38,562 nt of DNA from Phycisphaeraceae bacterium. Lineage in GTDB: Bacteria; Planctomycetota; Phycisphaerae; Phycisphaerales; Zrk34. The first letter of the stretch is position 1. Each line of letters opens with the position of its first letter. The position numbers and the translations under genes are program-made. The stretch is from positions 1 to 38,562 of the forward strand of contig JANQQT010000046.1 in NCBI GenBank assembly GCA_028284925.1, read 5' to 3'. The notes beneath the pieces are model-generated. The model worked only from the letters and a program-made list of their open reading frames with translations, ran no database searches and had not been told where the DNA came from. Shown here one piece after another: positions 7,096-15,406 of the stretch.

Positions 7096-8388
7096 TCAGA
7101 AGAGGGGATTGATGACGAGGCCTGTGGCGAGTTTGGGGTAGAAGTAGGTGCTTTTGGGCGGCATGACATCATCGGCGAGGGAGACATCGCAAACGGATTT
7201 GAGGGGTGTGTGTCGCATGACGACGCCGAGTCGACCGGGTTCGTCGCGGGTGAGGGATTGCATGGTGGGGATGTCGGCGGTGTATTTGAATGCGATGGCA
7301 TCGCCACCGAAGTTGGGACGAAGGACCTGGTCGATGAAGAGATGATGGAGGACGGCGACATCCAGCGTTCGCCAGACGTCGGGGCGATCGGCGTGGGTGG
7401 TGACCAGGGGATCCGGATTAGTGGTTTGGATAAGGTAGGTGTTGTTGGTTACCGGATCATCGAGAAGCATGGGATGGTGTCCGCCGGAATTTGCCGCCTC
7501 GTCAACAACCGCTTGAAAGTCATCAGGCGTAGGGACTTTTTGAATCGTGAAGTGGTTATTGGCAAGATGTGGGGTGAGCGCGTCGATGGAAAAGTCCTGG
7601 AGGCCTGTGATGATGCGGTGTGTGGGGAGGACGATCATGCCGGGATCTTCGCAGGCGACGAGGACGAAGAGGCAGGTGTTGTTCTGATCGGTAGGGTTTT
7701 GTTTATGGTAGTTGAGTGCTGTGGTGTAGCGGTGGTGGCCATCGGCGATGAAGACATCGGTGGGGGTAAAGAAGGTTTGAAGTTGTGTAAGGGTATTGGG
7801 ATCGGTGACGAGCCAGCAGCGGTGTTGGACGTTGTCGTTTTTAGTTGTGCCGTAGAAGTCGGGGGATTTTTGGAAGTATGGATCGAGGAGTGAGGTGACG
7901 GTCTGGTTTGGATCGGGGAAGACGCCGAAGATGGGGGAGAGTTGGGCGCGTGTGGCCTGCATGAGTTTTAGGCGATCGTCGGTTCCGGCTTTGATGGTCA
8001 GTTCGTGACGATGGATGCCGCCGTTTTTCCGGTTGAATTCCTCGACGGTGAGGGCGGCGAAGAGGCCTCGGCGTTTGAAGGTTTGGTTTTCAACGGTGTA
8101 CTCTTGTTCGTAGGCGACGATGGAAGGGGAGGCGTCGCGTTGGAGGATGTCAGAAGCGAGCCAATCGTTGAAGGTCTGGCCGGTGGTGTTGTAAGCGGTA
8201 TCGGGACCGACTGTTTTGGGAGGTGTGACGGGGAGGTCGATGGCGACGATGTTGTGGGAGTCGCGGGCGAGAAGGTCTTGTTTGGGTTGTTCATCGAGAA
8301 CATCGTAAGGAGGGGCGATTTTTGAGGAGATATCATTGCCCTGTGATGTGTCGAAACGAATAGCTTGGATGGGGTTTAGATTCGGCAT
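7096..8388 (-). CDS. DUF1015 family protein
   Basis: This 430-residue protein belongs to the DUF1015 family, a widespread cytoplasmic family whose role is not settled. The opening IQAIRFDTSQG and KIAPPYDVLDEQ, the middle GIHRHELTIKAGTDDRLKLM, and the diagnostic FIADGHHRYTTALNY near residue 220 are all present, and the length is normal. It has no signal peptide. It lies between the metallopeptidase gene and the GH88 gene on the same strand, with 74 and 13 bases between them. Whether it is part of carbohydrate use or merely co-located cannot be told from sequence. The coding strand is strongly C-rich, following the regional strand bias. Confidence 0.9.
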   Translation of the reverse strand: MPNLNPIQAIRFDTSQGNDISSKIAPPYDVLDEQPKQDLLARDSHNIVAIDLPVTPPKTVGPDTAYNTTGQTFNDWLASDILQRDASPSIVAYEQEYTVENQTFKRRGLFAALTVEEFNRKNGGIHRHELTIKAGTDDRLKLMQATRAQLSPIFGVFPDPNQTVTSLLDPYFQKSPDFYGTTKNDNVQHRCWLVTDPNTLTQLQTFFTPTDVFIADGHHRYTTALNYHKQNPTDQNNTCLFVLVACEDPGMIVLPTHRIITGLQDFSIDALTPHLANNHFTIQKVPTPDDFQAVVDEAANSGGHHPMLLDDPVTNNTYLIQTTNPDPLVTTHADRPDVWRTLDVAVLHHLFIDQVLRPNFGGDAIAFKYTADIPTMQSLTRDEPGRLGVVMRHTPLKSVCDVSLADDVMPPKSTYFYPKLATGLVINPLF

Positions 8389-8462
8389 TGGATGGGAGGG
8401 TAGGTGTTCGGGGGAGGGGGGTCAAGGATAGAATGCTGTGGCTAGGGAAAGGAGGTGGTAGA

Positions 8463-9422
8463 TCAGAGATTTGAGGAAGAATCGTGATCGTCGAGATACC
8501 AGGTGGCGGGTTTGGGTGTCCAGTCGCCGGGGCCGAGGACGGAGGCGGCGAGGTCTGCGATGCCGAGGTTGAAGACTTTGCGGGCCGCAGCTTCGCCGGC
8601 GTCGTGGTGATTTGCTAGCGAAACGAATTCGCTGATGTCTTGGTGAGAATATCGATTGAGCATGTCACGCATGATTATCTCCGACAAAGCGTAGGACATA
8701 CGGTTCAATACATCGGGGTGAGACCAACCATCACCAGACCAAAACTGCTGGATGGTATCTTGATTCCACATGGTGCGCAATCGCTCAATGGTATCACTAG
8801 CCTCGTCAAAATGAGTCGTGCAATGTCCTTTGTTTTGGGCATAACACGCGATCGCTTCATCAAGCCAGAGTGGAATAGGGTACCGGTAGACACTCGCATG
8901 AAAAAGCTCATGACGCACTTGGGTTTCAACGTGAGCGATTTCGAAACAATTTATGAGTGTGTGAGGAAATCCCCGCGAAATAAAACACGCCTCACCACCA
9001 ATGGGAATGGCGCCGGTTTGGTTCTCGCTACGATCAAGATGATCGAGGTAATTGACGTAAGCCTGTCGATCGTTGAGGGCGACGATGATATTTGCCGGCC
9101 AAGTGTGTTTGAATGCCACATCGCCAAGGAAACTGGTTATGTGCTTGACAGATTCTTCAGCAGTGCGAACGATGATTCGAGCGATTCTCTCGTCTTCCGG
9201 GCAAAGGATGAGAAAACCATCAAACGAGATCACCTGGTAATTGTCGTCCAAGGCGTCACCAAACCGAATTAACCAGTTCTGTATCAATTCGAGTTGGATA
9301 TCCCGCCACGGCGACTCGTCATGTTGCGAGGCAGCCCACTGATCGTACTTATCCCAATCAAGGTGAGGGAGGTTATGTGTGGTGATGAGCCAGTCTTTGG
9401 ATTCGGAAGGGAGTGTGAGCAT
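8463..9422 (-). CDS. HExxH zinc metallopeptidase-like protein
   Basis: This 319-residue protein carries HELFH at residues 171-175, the zinc-binding HExxH motif, followed by LWLDEAIACY at 185-194. The Glu in that segment (189) lies at the right distance to be the third zinc ligand of a gluzincin peptidase, as in the M1-like and peptidase-MA groups. The rest of the chain is not recognisable by eye. There is no obvious signal peptide from the chosen start. ATG 9422 is chosen because a longer frame to 9635 would run into the sulfatase gene and looks like non-coding low-complexity translation. It lies 40 bases after the sulfatase stop and 74 before the DUF1015 start. Base usage in the middle of the gene differs from its ends. 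Confidence 0.68.
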   Translation of the reverse strand: MLTLPSESKDWLITTHNLPHLDWDKYDQWAASQHDESPWRDIQLELIQNWLIRFGDALDDNYQVISFDGFLILCPEDERIARIIVRTAEESVKHITSFLGDVAFKHTWPANIIVALNDRQAYVNYLDHLDRSENQTGAIPIGGEACFISRGFPHTLINCFEIAHVETQVRHELFHASVYRYPIPLWLDEAIACYAQNKGHCTTHFDEASDTIERLRTMWNQDTIQQFWSGDGWSHPDVLNRMSYALSEIIMRDMLNRYSHQDISEFVSLANHHDAGEAAARKVFNLGIADLAASVLGPGDWTPKPATWYLDDHDSSSNL

Positions 9423-9462
9423 GGGTGGACTCGCGGTAGAAGTTTGGCTAATTGGTGGTAAA

Positions 9463-10956
9463 TTAATGGGGTGAATTTTCGAAAGGATATTTGATACCAA
9501 GCTCTTTATAGAAGTTGGTGATTTTCTTGTCGTAGAGTCGCTGCATGAGGCGGTCCCATTGTTTGGGGATGTCCGGGTGTTCGAGTTGGGCGCCGGTGTC
9601 TTTGATCCGTTCAACCCAGCGGTTGAGCGTGTCACGGAGGTGGATGAGGGCTTCTTTGTGTTCGGGCTTTTGCGAAGTGGCGAGATTATTGATTTCCCAG
9701 GGGTCTGTGGTGATGTCGTAGAGTTCTTCGGCGGGGCGCGTTGAAGCGAGTAATTTGGCGGGTGGGCCGGTGAGTTTGCCTTCGGCGTGGAGTTTTCGCA
9801 TGAGGCGGAGGATGGGGTAGGACGCTTCCTTGTAACGATTGAGTTGGAGGAAGGGGCGGTCGGGGTAATAGTTGCGGATGTAGCGGTATTTTTTGGTGCG
9901 GACCGTTCGGATGCGGTCTACGGTTTCATCGCCACGGTCTCGACCGGCGAAGAGGTAGATGCGCTGGCGTTCGGCGTTTGGCCCCAGGAAGATGCGGCCC
10001 TGCATTTGTTTCGGTTTTCTTCCTCCTGCGATGTCGAGGGTGGTGGCAGTCCAGTCGATGGAAGCGATTAGTCGGTTGTCGACGGAGCCAGGTTTGAAGT
10101 TCTTGGGTTTGGGGAAGTTTTTGGCCCAGCGGATGACGAGGGGGACGTGGAGGCCGGAATCGTAGGGCCATTGTTTACCGCGGGGCATGGCGCGACCGTG
10201 GTCACCAAAGAAGAAGACGATGGTGTTGTCATCGAGACCATCTCGTTTGAGTTGATTGAGTACGATGCCGACTTTTTTATCGAGACTCATGACGGTATTG
10301 AGGTATTGGGCCCACGTCTTTCGGGTTACGGGATGGTCCGGGTAGTAAGGTGGGATGACGACCTTTTTGGGATCGGCGGCTTTTTTAATGCTCTTGTGAG
10401 CATTGTCCCATGCACGGCCACGGTGGGTTTCGGGGAAATTGACCTGTGCGAAAAAGGGCTGATTGGTTTTAAGGTCGGACCATTTGTCGGAATCCCAGGG
10501 CTTTTGTTTGAGGTTGAAGTTCCAGTCGTTCTTGGCTGTACCTTTGAGTTTTTTATTGACATGTCTGATGTTGGCAGTGAAGTATCCAAGATCCTTGAGG
10601 CGATGGGAGATGAGACGGACGCCATTGGGGAGCTGATAGCCATCGCGTCGGTGAGAGCGGTGGTGGTGGGCGCCGATGGCCATGGCATACATGCCGGTCA
10701 TGAAGCTGGATCGGCTGGTGGAGCAGACGGGGGTGACGGTGAAGGCGTTGGCGTAGCGGACACCTTGTTTGGCGAGATTGTCAATAACAGGGGTGACAAC
10801 CTGGGTTGTGCCGTAACAGGAAAACTCAGGGCCGAGATCTTCGCCGATGATCCATAGGATGTTGGGTTTGTCGGGCCTCTGCCGGGCGAGGAGTTGGGTC
10901 GAAAAAACAGTGGCGAGGAGGGCAATGGAGAGTGTGATAGTCTGAAGCATACTCAT
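9463..10956 (-). CDS. Secreted sulfatase, heparan N-sulfatase-like
   Basis: This 497-residue type I sulfatase is predicted to hydrolyse sulfate esters or N-sulfates on polysaccharides outside the cytoplasm. It has an N-terminal signal peptide (about residues 1-25), then PNILWIIGEDLGPEFSCYG with the metal ligands in an ED rather than DD form. The formylglycine motif is CSTSR with Cys 78, where the usual third position is Pro or Ala. A second metal-site motif is FFFGDHGRAMPRGK, followed by YDSGLHVPLVIRW, which resembles the heparan N-sulfatase-like group. The C-terminal part has ELYDITTDPWEINNLA, typical of sulfatases. ATG 10956 is preceded by CAGGAG at good spacing. It is the first gene of a leftward group ending in a GH88 hydrolase, which suits degradation of sulfated uronic-acid polysaccharide. 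No maturase gene is in view. Confidence 0.93.
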   Translation of the reverse strand: MSMLQTITLSIALLATVFSTQLLARQRPDKPNILWIIGEDLGPEFSCYGTTQVVTPVIDNLAKQGVRYANAFTVTPVCSTSRSSFMTGMYAMAIGAHHHRSHRRDGYQLPNGVRLISHRLKDLGYFTANIRHVNKKLKGTAKNDWNFNLKQKPWDSDKWSDLKTNQPFFAQVNFPETHRGRAWDNAHKSIKKAADPKKVVIPPYYPDHPVTRKTWAQYLNTVMSLDKKVGIVLNQLKRDGLDDNTIVFFFGDHGRAMPRGKQWPYDSGLHVPLVIRWAKNFPKPKNFKPGSVDNRLIASIDWTATTLDIAGGRKPKQMQGRIFLGPNAERQRIYLFAGRDRGDETVDRIRTVRTKKYRYIRNYYPDRPFLQLNRYKEASYPILRLMRKLHAEGKLTGPPAKLLASTRPAEELYDITTDPWEINNLATSQKPEHKEALIHLRDTLNRWVERIKDTGAQLEHPDIPKQWDRLMQRLYDKKITNFYKELGIKYPFENSPH

Positions 10957-11267
10957 GTGATACTCCTGAGCTTGGGTGTTTGGAGGGCTGATTTTAACCT
11001 GAGGAGGTGACCTAATGGTGATGTGGGCCGATAAAAGGCGAATTGGCCCAGATGAACATGAAGGGTGAAGTTAGTTAGGGGTGATAAGTGCGGATCAGGT
11101 TTAAGCGTCGAGTATGTGTATCCGATGGAGTGTAAGTATTCCTCAGCGATAGGGCCGGGCGTAAGCGTTATCGGGTTTTGTGTGATGCGTCGCCTCGCGA
11201 GTTCGGGAGAGAAAGACGATTGGAGATCCAACCTGAAAGAGGGTTGTGAGCAGAAGGCGAGAAGAAA
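10957..11267. other. Divergent intergenic region between sulfatase and histidine kinase
   Basis: These 311 bases separate the leftward sulfatase from the rightward kinase-pilus group, so they should hold promoters for both. No convincing -35/-10 pair is seen for either. The only clear element is a textbook ribosome site with a 17-codon frame at 11015-11068, listed separately. Confidence 0.5.
11015..11068 (+). CDS. Candidate 17-residue leader peptide
   Basis: ATG 11015 is preceded at six bases by GAGGAGGTGA, which is complementary to the 3' end of 16S rRNA over a long stretch. The frame encodes MVMWADKRRIGPDEHEG and then stops. It lies about 200 bases ahead of the histidine kinase start. G-rich sequence is common on this strand, so a chance match is quite possible. 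No regulatory hairpin is evident after it. Confidence 0.25.
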   Translation: MVMWADKRRIGPDEHEG

Positions 11268-13130
11268 ATGGACCGCGAAAATGAGGCTGTGAAACCGGGC
11301 AGAAGTAAGCGAGGGCTTCTGCAACAGGGTGAGTCGGCGATTGCATTAATCGGAGTGGGGCTTGCGGCGATTTTGTTATGTGCCATGGGGGGTGCCGCCT
11401 GGTATGCCGTTCATACGCAAAAGGAAGCGCTGCGCGAAGCGCAGATTCAACGCGCGAAGGCGGCGGGTCAGTTGCTTGCATCCAATGCGGAAATCATGTT
11501 GGCCCGCGGTGAGTTGTCTTCTTTGCGCAAACTGGTATCTGATACAGCACGTATGCACGGATTGGTGTGTGATTTGGCGCTGCCAGGGGATGCGATTCTA
11601 GTTTCATCTGAAGCGGGGCGAACAACCGTTCGAGAAATGCCTGCCAAGTGGCCTGAGATGGCGGCGGTGGATAAGACTGCCCTGGTTGACGAGGCGTCGC
11701 TTAACGAAGATAAACTCACCTTGACGTATGCCCTACAAATTCCCGGGCAAGGTATGGCCAAACTTCAGATTGATCACCAGATTGAGCAACCGGTGGGGCT
11801 GGTATGGGAGGCCCAGACCGGACTTGGAGGAATTGTCGCGGCCGCATTGCTTGCGCTTCTGTTGGTGTATCGACATTCGCGTGCCCGGCTGCGTGCCATG
11901 GGCGCCATTCGTGAAGCGCTTCTTGCCATCGAGAAGGGTGAAAGCACTGCGAGTGCGCTCACTGTTAATGAATCCTTTGGAGCTGAGGCGGAAGCGTGGA
12001 ATCAGATCCTTGCGAAGACGGAATCGATGCGTAAGGAAATGCTTCAGGAGCGTGCGAAGGAGTCCCTGGGTGATCGTCGAAAAGGTGGTAGCAGCGATCT
12101 GGATAACGCGTGCGACGCGTTACCTTCAGGTTTATTGATTGTGGACACCAAGATGCGACCGAAGTACGCCAACGGCGCGGCAGCAGCGTTACTTCAGACG
12201 GAACGTACGAAACTGATGGGAAGTGATTTATTTCAGTTTATCGGTAATCCCGAAGTATCGGAGATGCTTGCCTCGTGGACGAACGAGGGATCGAAACGCC
12301 GCGTGACACTGGAGGCGAGTCGCGGCGGAGACAAGGAGACGGGCATCCTTCGCTGGACCATTCGCCCGATGCGAAAGGACGACAGCGGCGCGGCCATGGT
12401 GACGATCGAGGATATTACGCAGCAGAAGATTGCGGAGGAATCACGTCATCAGTTTGTAGCGCATGCCACGCATGAGCTGCGAACACCGCTTACGAACATT
12501 CGCTTGTACATTGAGACGGCACTAGACGAGGGGGAAAAGGACGAGGCGTTGCGTGCCAAGTGCCTGAACGTCATTAACAGCGAATCACGTCGGCTGGATC
12601 GACTGGTGAATGACATGCTTTCGACCGCCGAGATTGAGGCGGGATCATTGCAGGTTCATGCAGATGACGTGCGTCTGAAGGATGTCTTTACGGAACTGGC
12701 GACAGATTATGAAATGCAGGCCAAGGAGAAGAATATTTCCCTGACGTTTGACCTGCCTCCGAAGCTTCCCGTCATCCAGGCAGACAACGGCATGATTGTG
12801 CTGGCATTGCACAATCTGGTAGGCAATGCCTTGAAGTATACGGAAAACGGCGGAACAGTTACCGTGGTTGTTCACGCCAACGAAAATGACATTACCGTCG
12901 ACGTGATGGATACGGGTTTTGGCATTGATGAGGAAGATCAGGTTCGGGTGTTTGATCGATTCTATCGGGCCCAGGATAAACGGTTGAAGGGGATAACCGG
13001 ATCAGGTCTTGGTCTGGCATTGGCGCGTGAGGTGGTGCGAATGCATGGAGGGGACATCACCGTGAAATCGGAGCTGAACGAAGGGTCCACGTTCACCATG
13101 ACACTGCCGAATGAAGCAGACGCTGCGTAA
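11268..13130 (+). CDS. Membrane sensor histidine kinase
   Basis: This 620-residue sensor kinase has two membrane segments (about residues 23-45 and 185-205) enclosing a periplasmic sensor region of roughly 140 residues. A HAMP-like linker follows, then a PAS-like domain (about 278-390), and a HisKA domain with HATHELRTPLTN, where His 402 is the phosphate acceptor. The ATPase domain shows the N box (LHNLVGNALKYT), the D-x-G box (DVMDTGFGI) and the G box (GSGLGLAL). It is a complete, PhoR-like kinase, but no response regulator gene lies nearby. It is the first gene of the pilus/secretion group and sits 45 bases before the STAS gene, so it may control that machinery or a distant partner. ATG 11268 has GAGAAG upstream. 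Confidence 0.93.
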   Translation: MDRENEAVKPGRSKRGLLQQGESAIALIGVGLAAILLCAMGGAAWYAVHTQKEALREAQIQRAKAAGQLLASNAEIMLARGELSSLRKLVSDTARMHGLVCDLALPGDAILVSSEAGRTTVREMPAKWPEMAAVDKTALVDEASLNEDKLTLTYALQIPGQGMAKLQIDHQIEQPVGLVWEAQTGLGGIVAAALLALLLVYRHSRARLRAMGAIREALLAIEKGESTASALTVNESFGAEAEAWNQILAKTESMRKEMLQERAKESLGDRRKGGSSDLDNACDALPSGLLIVDTKMRPKYANGAAAALLQTERTKLMGSDLFQFIGNPEVSEMLASWTNEGSKRRVTLEASRGGDKETGILRWTIRPMRKDDSGAAMVTIEDITQQKIAEESRHQFVAHATHELRTPLTNIRLYIETALDEGEKDEALRAKCLNVINSESRRLDRLVNDMLSTAEIEAGSLQVHADDVRLKDVFTELATDYEMQAKEKNISLTFDLPPKLPVIQADNGMIVLALHNLVGNALKYTENGGTVTVVVHANENDITVDVMDTGFGIDEEDQVRVFDRFYRAQDKRLKGITGSGLGLALAREVVRMHGGDITVKSELNEGSTFTMTLPNEADAA

Positions 13131-13175
13131 GATCCGTCTTGACGCCATGCAGATTGAATTGCTTAGGGGAGAATC

Positions 13176-13511
13176 ATGGAAGTACATGAGGATAAACATG
13201 GAGCGGTGACCGTGCTTCGGCCGGACGGACCGCTTGTGGAAGATGATGTTTCCATGTTCTGCGGCAAGTTGACCGCCGTGCGTCAGAACACGATGGGACG
13301 CCTGGTGTTAGATCTATCCGAGACGCCCTTTGTGGACTCGAAGGGTCTTGAAGCGTTACTTGATGCGACGGAAGCGATGGAGGATTGCGGGCAAAGTCTG
13401 CGTCTGTGTGGCGTGAACGAAACCGTTCGCGAGGTGCTGGAGCTTACGGAAATATCAAGTTTCTTTGAACACTATGAAGACGTTAATTCCGCGGTGAGGA
13501 GCTTCCTATGA
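13176..13511 (+). CDS. STAS domain protein (anti-sigma-antagonist-like)
   Basis: This 111-residue protein is a single STAS domain, the fold of anti-sigma factor antagonists such as SpoIIAA. The core LVLDLSETPFVDSKGLEALL (residues about 46-65) corresponds to the DSSG phosphorylation loop of the family, but one of the two serines is Lys here (DSKG). Control by Ser phosphorylation is therefore uncertain. A ribosome site (TTAGGGGA) precedes ATG 13176, and its stop overlaps the start of the secretion ATPase as ATGA. That coupling places it in the pilus/secretion operon. A role as a partner of the kinase or as an assembly switch is inference. Confidence 0.85.
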   Translation: MEVHEDKHGAVTVLRPDGPLVEDDVSMFCGKLTAVRQNTMGRLVLDLSETPFVDSKGLEALLDATEAMEDCGQSLRLCGVNETVREVLELTEISSFFEHYEDVNSAVRSFL

Positions 13512-15406
13512 CGCAAGGGCCGGAGGAAAACCTTCAAACGGCTCCGGGGGAGGACGCCGTCGACGAAGCTACGCAGAAGCAACGTGATGCCGAAACGATC
13601 AGCGACGGTTTGAGCATGTCGTTTCAGGCACGTCCGCGTCGCTCGCTGCGGATCGGCGAAGCACTCGTGGCGGACGGGGTTCTTACCGAGGACCAACTGA
13701 AGTCCGCACTTCGTGAGCAGAAACGAACGGGGCAAATGCTGGGTGAGCTTCTGGTGGACCAGGGAATGGTCACTTCCATGTCCCTGGTGCGTGTGCTCGC
13801 CAGGCGCCTGGGTGTTCGGGCGGTGATGCTTCGGCACGGGTTGATCGACCCGGCGTTGCTAAGGGACATTGGAGACGAGGAAGCAACCCGCCTGAAAGCC
13901 ATCCCCATGTTTCGTGTACGGGATGTTGTGACGGTGGCCATGGCCGAGCCGCAATCGTTGCCAACGATCGACCGCTTGCGTCAGTTATTCACGTGCAAGA
14001 TTCGACCCGTCCTTGCGACGGAATCGAACATTCGTGAGTACATCAAGAAATATTCCGGTGGGAACGTGGACGTTGACGCATTTCTGACGTCACTCGTTGA
14101 ATCCGATGTTGAGGTTGTTGAGCGTGAGACGGTGGATGAAGGGCCAACCACCGACCTGGATCGAATGGTTGCCGGGAGCCCAATCATCAATCTGGTCAAT
14201 GTTGCGTTGTTGACCGCCATCAAGGACAAGGCGTCCGATATCCATATGGAACCTGACAAACGGGGGACACGGATACGTTATCGAATCGACGGCGTGCTGC
14301 GCGATTTGATGAAGCCACCACCGGGTATGCACGCGGCAATCGTTTCACGTATCAAAGTGATTGGGAAGATGGATATTGCGGAGAAGCGACTGCCACAGGA
14401 AGGTCGCGTGCGCATTGTCGCGGAAGGCCGTGAAATTGACTTGCGGGTTTCTTCCATGCCGACTCTTTTGGGTGAGAAGCTTTGCATCCGTATTCTTGAC
14501 AAATCAAATCTCAGTGTGCGTATGGAGGATCTGGGGTTCCGCACGGAGGCACTGGAGACGTTCAAGCACATGTTGGCACAACCGCACGGCCTGGTCCTCG
14601 TGACAGGGCCAACCGGAAGTGGAAAAACGACAACACTCTATTCGGCACTGGACCTGCTGCGTAGTCCTGAACGCAACATCATTACGGTAGAGGACCCAGT
14701 TGAATATCAATTGGATCTTATCAATCAGGTCCACGTGAACGACGCTATTGGTTTGTCCTTTGCCCGTGCGCTTCGAACCATTCTGCGTCAGGACCCTGAT
14801 GTAATCATGGTCGGTGAGATTCGCGATGAGGAAACGGCGCGCGTGGCGGTGCAGGCGGCGTTGACGGGTCACCTTGTGCTAGCGACATTGCACACGAATG
14901 ATGCGCCAGGAGCCGTGGCGCGTCTTCTGGATATGGGCATTGAATCCTATTTGCTTTCCAGCGCGTTGAACGGGGCGGTTGCCCAACGTCTGGCGAGAAC
15001 GATATGTCCCGCTTGCTCCACGAAGTATTACCCGACGGAACAAGTCCTGGCTGACGCGGGACTACATGACTACGTGGGCAAGGCGTTCAGGAAAGGGGCG
15101 GGATGCCAGTCGTGTCACAACTCGGGGTTCAGCGGTCGATTGGGTATCTATGAAGTGATGGAAGTGACGACCGAGTTGCGTCGCATGATTCACCGAGGGG
15201 CTCCGACCCATGAATTGCGCGAGAAATTCCAGGAGCAGGACGGTTGGACATTGAGAATGGAGGGCGTACAGATTTCCGTCGATGGCCGATCCAGCCTGGA
15301 GGAAGTGCTTCGCGTCACTCACAACGAAGAAGACGAGTTGGATGGAGCGACAAAGGGCAATAGCAACGTATCGAACACGGCTGAGCATGCGGAGGTGGTG
15401 GGATGA
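13508..15406 (+). CDS. pilB: PilB/GspE assembly ATPase
   Basis: This 632-residue ATPase powers polymerisation of pilin or pseudopilin subunits at the inner membrane. After a variable leader it has an N-terminal GspE/MshEN domain (about residues 50-200, IGEALVADGVLTEDQL and a second similar part), then the catalytic domain. Visible motifs are SDIHMEPD, Walker A GPTGSGKTTT (from about residue 367), the Asp box and Walker B RQDPDVIMVGEIRDEETA, and the His box TGHLVLATLHTNDA. A zinc-binding CPAC...CQSC pair follows near residues 500-540, as in GspE and PilB. Length is slightly above the usual 560-570 because of extended ends. ATGA overlaps link it to the STAS gene before and the PilC gene after. 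Whether it serves a type IV pilus or type II secretion is unresolved. Confidence 0.96.
   Translation: MTQGPEENLQTAPGEDAVDEATQKQRDAETISDGLSMSFQARPRRSLRIGEALVADGVLTEDQLKSALREQKRTGQMLGELLVDQGMVTSMSLVRVLARRLGVRAVMLRHGLIDPALLRDIGDEEATRLKAIPMFRVRDVVTVAMAEPQSLPTIDRLRQLFTCKIRPVLATESNIREYIKKYSGGNVDVDAFLTSLVESDVEVVERETVDEGPTTDLDRMVAGSPIINLVNVALLTAIKDKASDIHMEPDKRGTRIRYRIDGVLRDLMKPPPGMHAAIVSRIKVIGKMDIAEKRLPQEGRVRIVAEGREIDLRVSSMPTLLGEKLCIRILDKSNLSVRMEDLGFRTEALETFKHMLAQPHGLVLVTGPTGSGKTTTLYSALDLLRSPERNIITVEDPVEYQLDLINQVHVNDAIGLSFARALRTILRQDPDVIMVGEIRDEETARVAVQAALTGHLVLATLHTNDAPGAVARLLDMGIESYLLSSALNGAVAQRLARTICPACSTKYYPTEQVLADAGLHDYVGKAFRKGAGCQSCHNSGFSGRLGIYEVMEVTTELRRMIHRGAPTHELREKFQEQDGWTLRMEGVQISVDGRSSLEEVLRVTHNEEDELDGATKGNSNVSNTAEHAEVVG

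Noticed and set aside
7083..7361. A longer frame that would add 93 residues to the GH88 enzyme.
   Set aside because: It lies inside the DUF1015 gene, is low-complexity Ser/Pro/Thr sequence, and has no GH88 similarity.
9423..9635. A longer frame that would extend the metallopeptidase N-terminus.
   Set aside because: It overlaps the end of the sulfatase gene and its translation is low-complexity Ser/Thr/Asn/Pro sequence.
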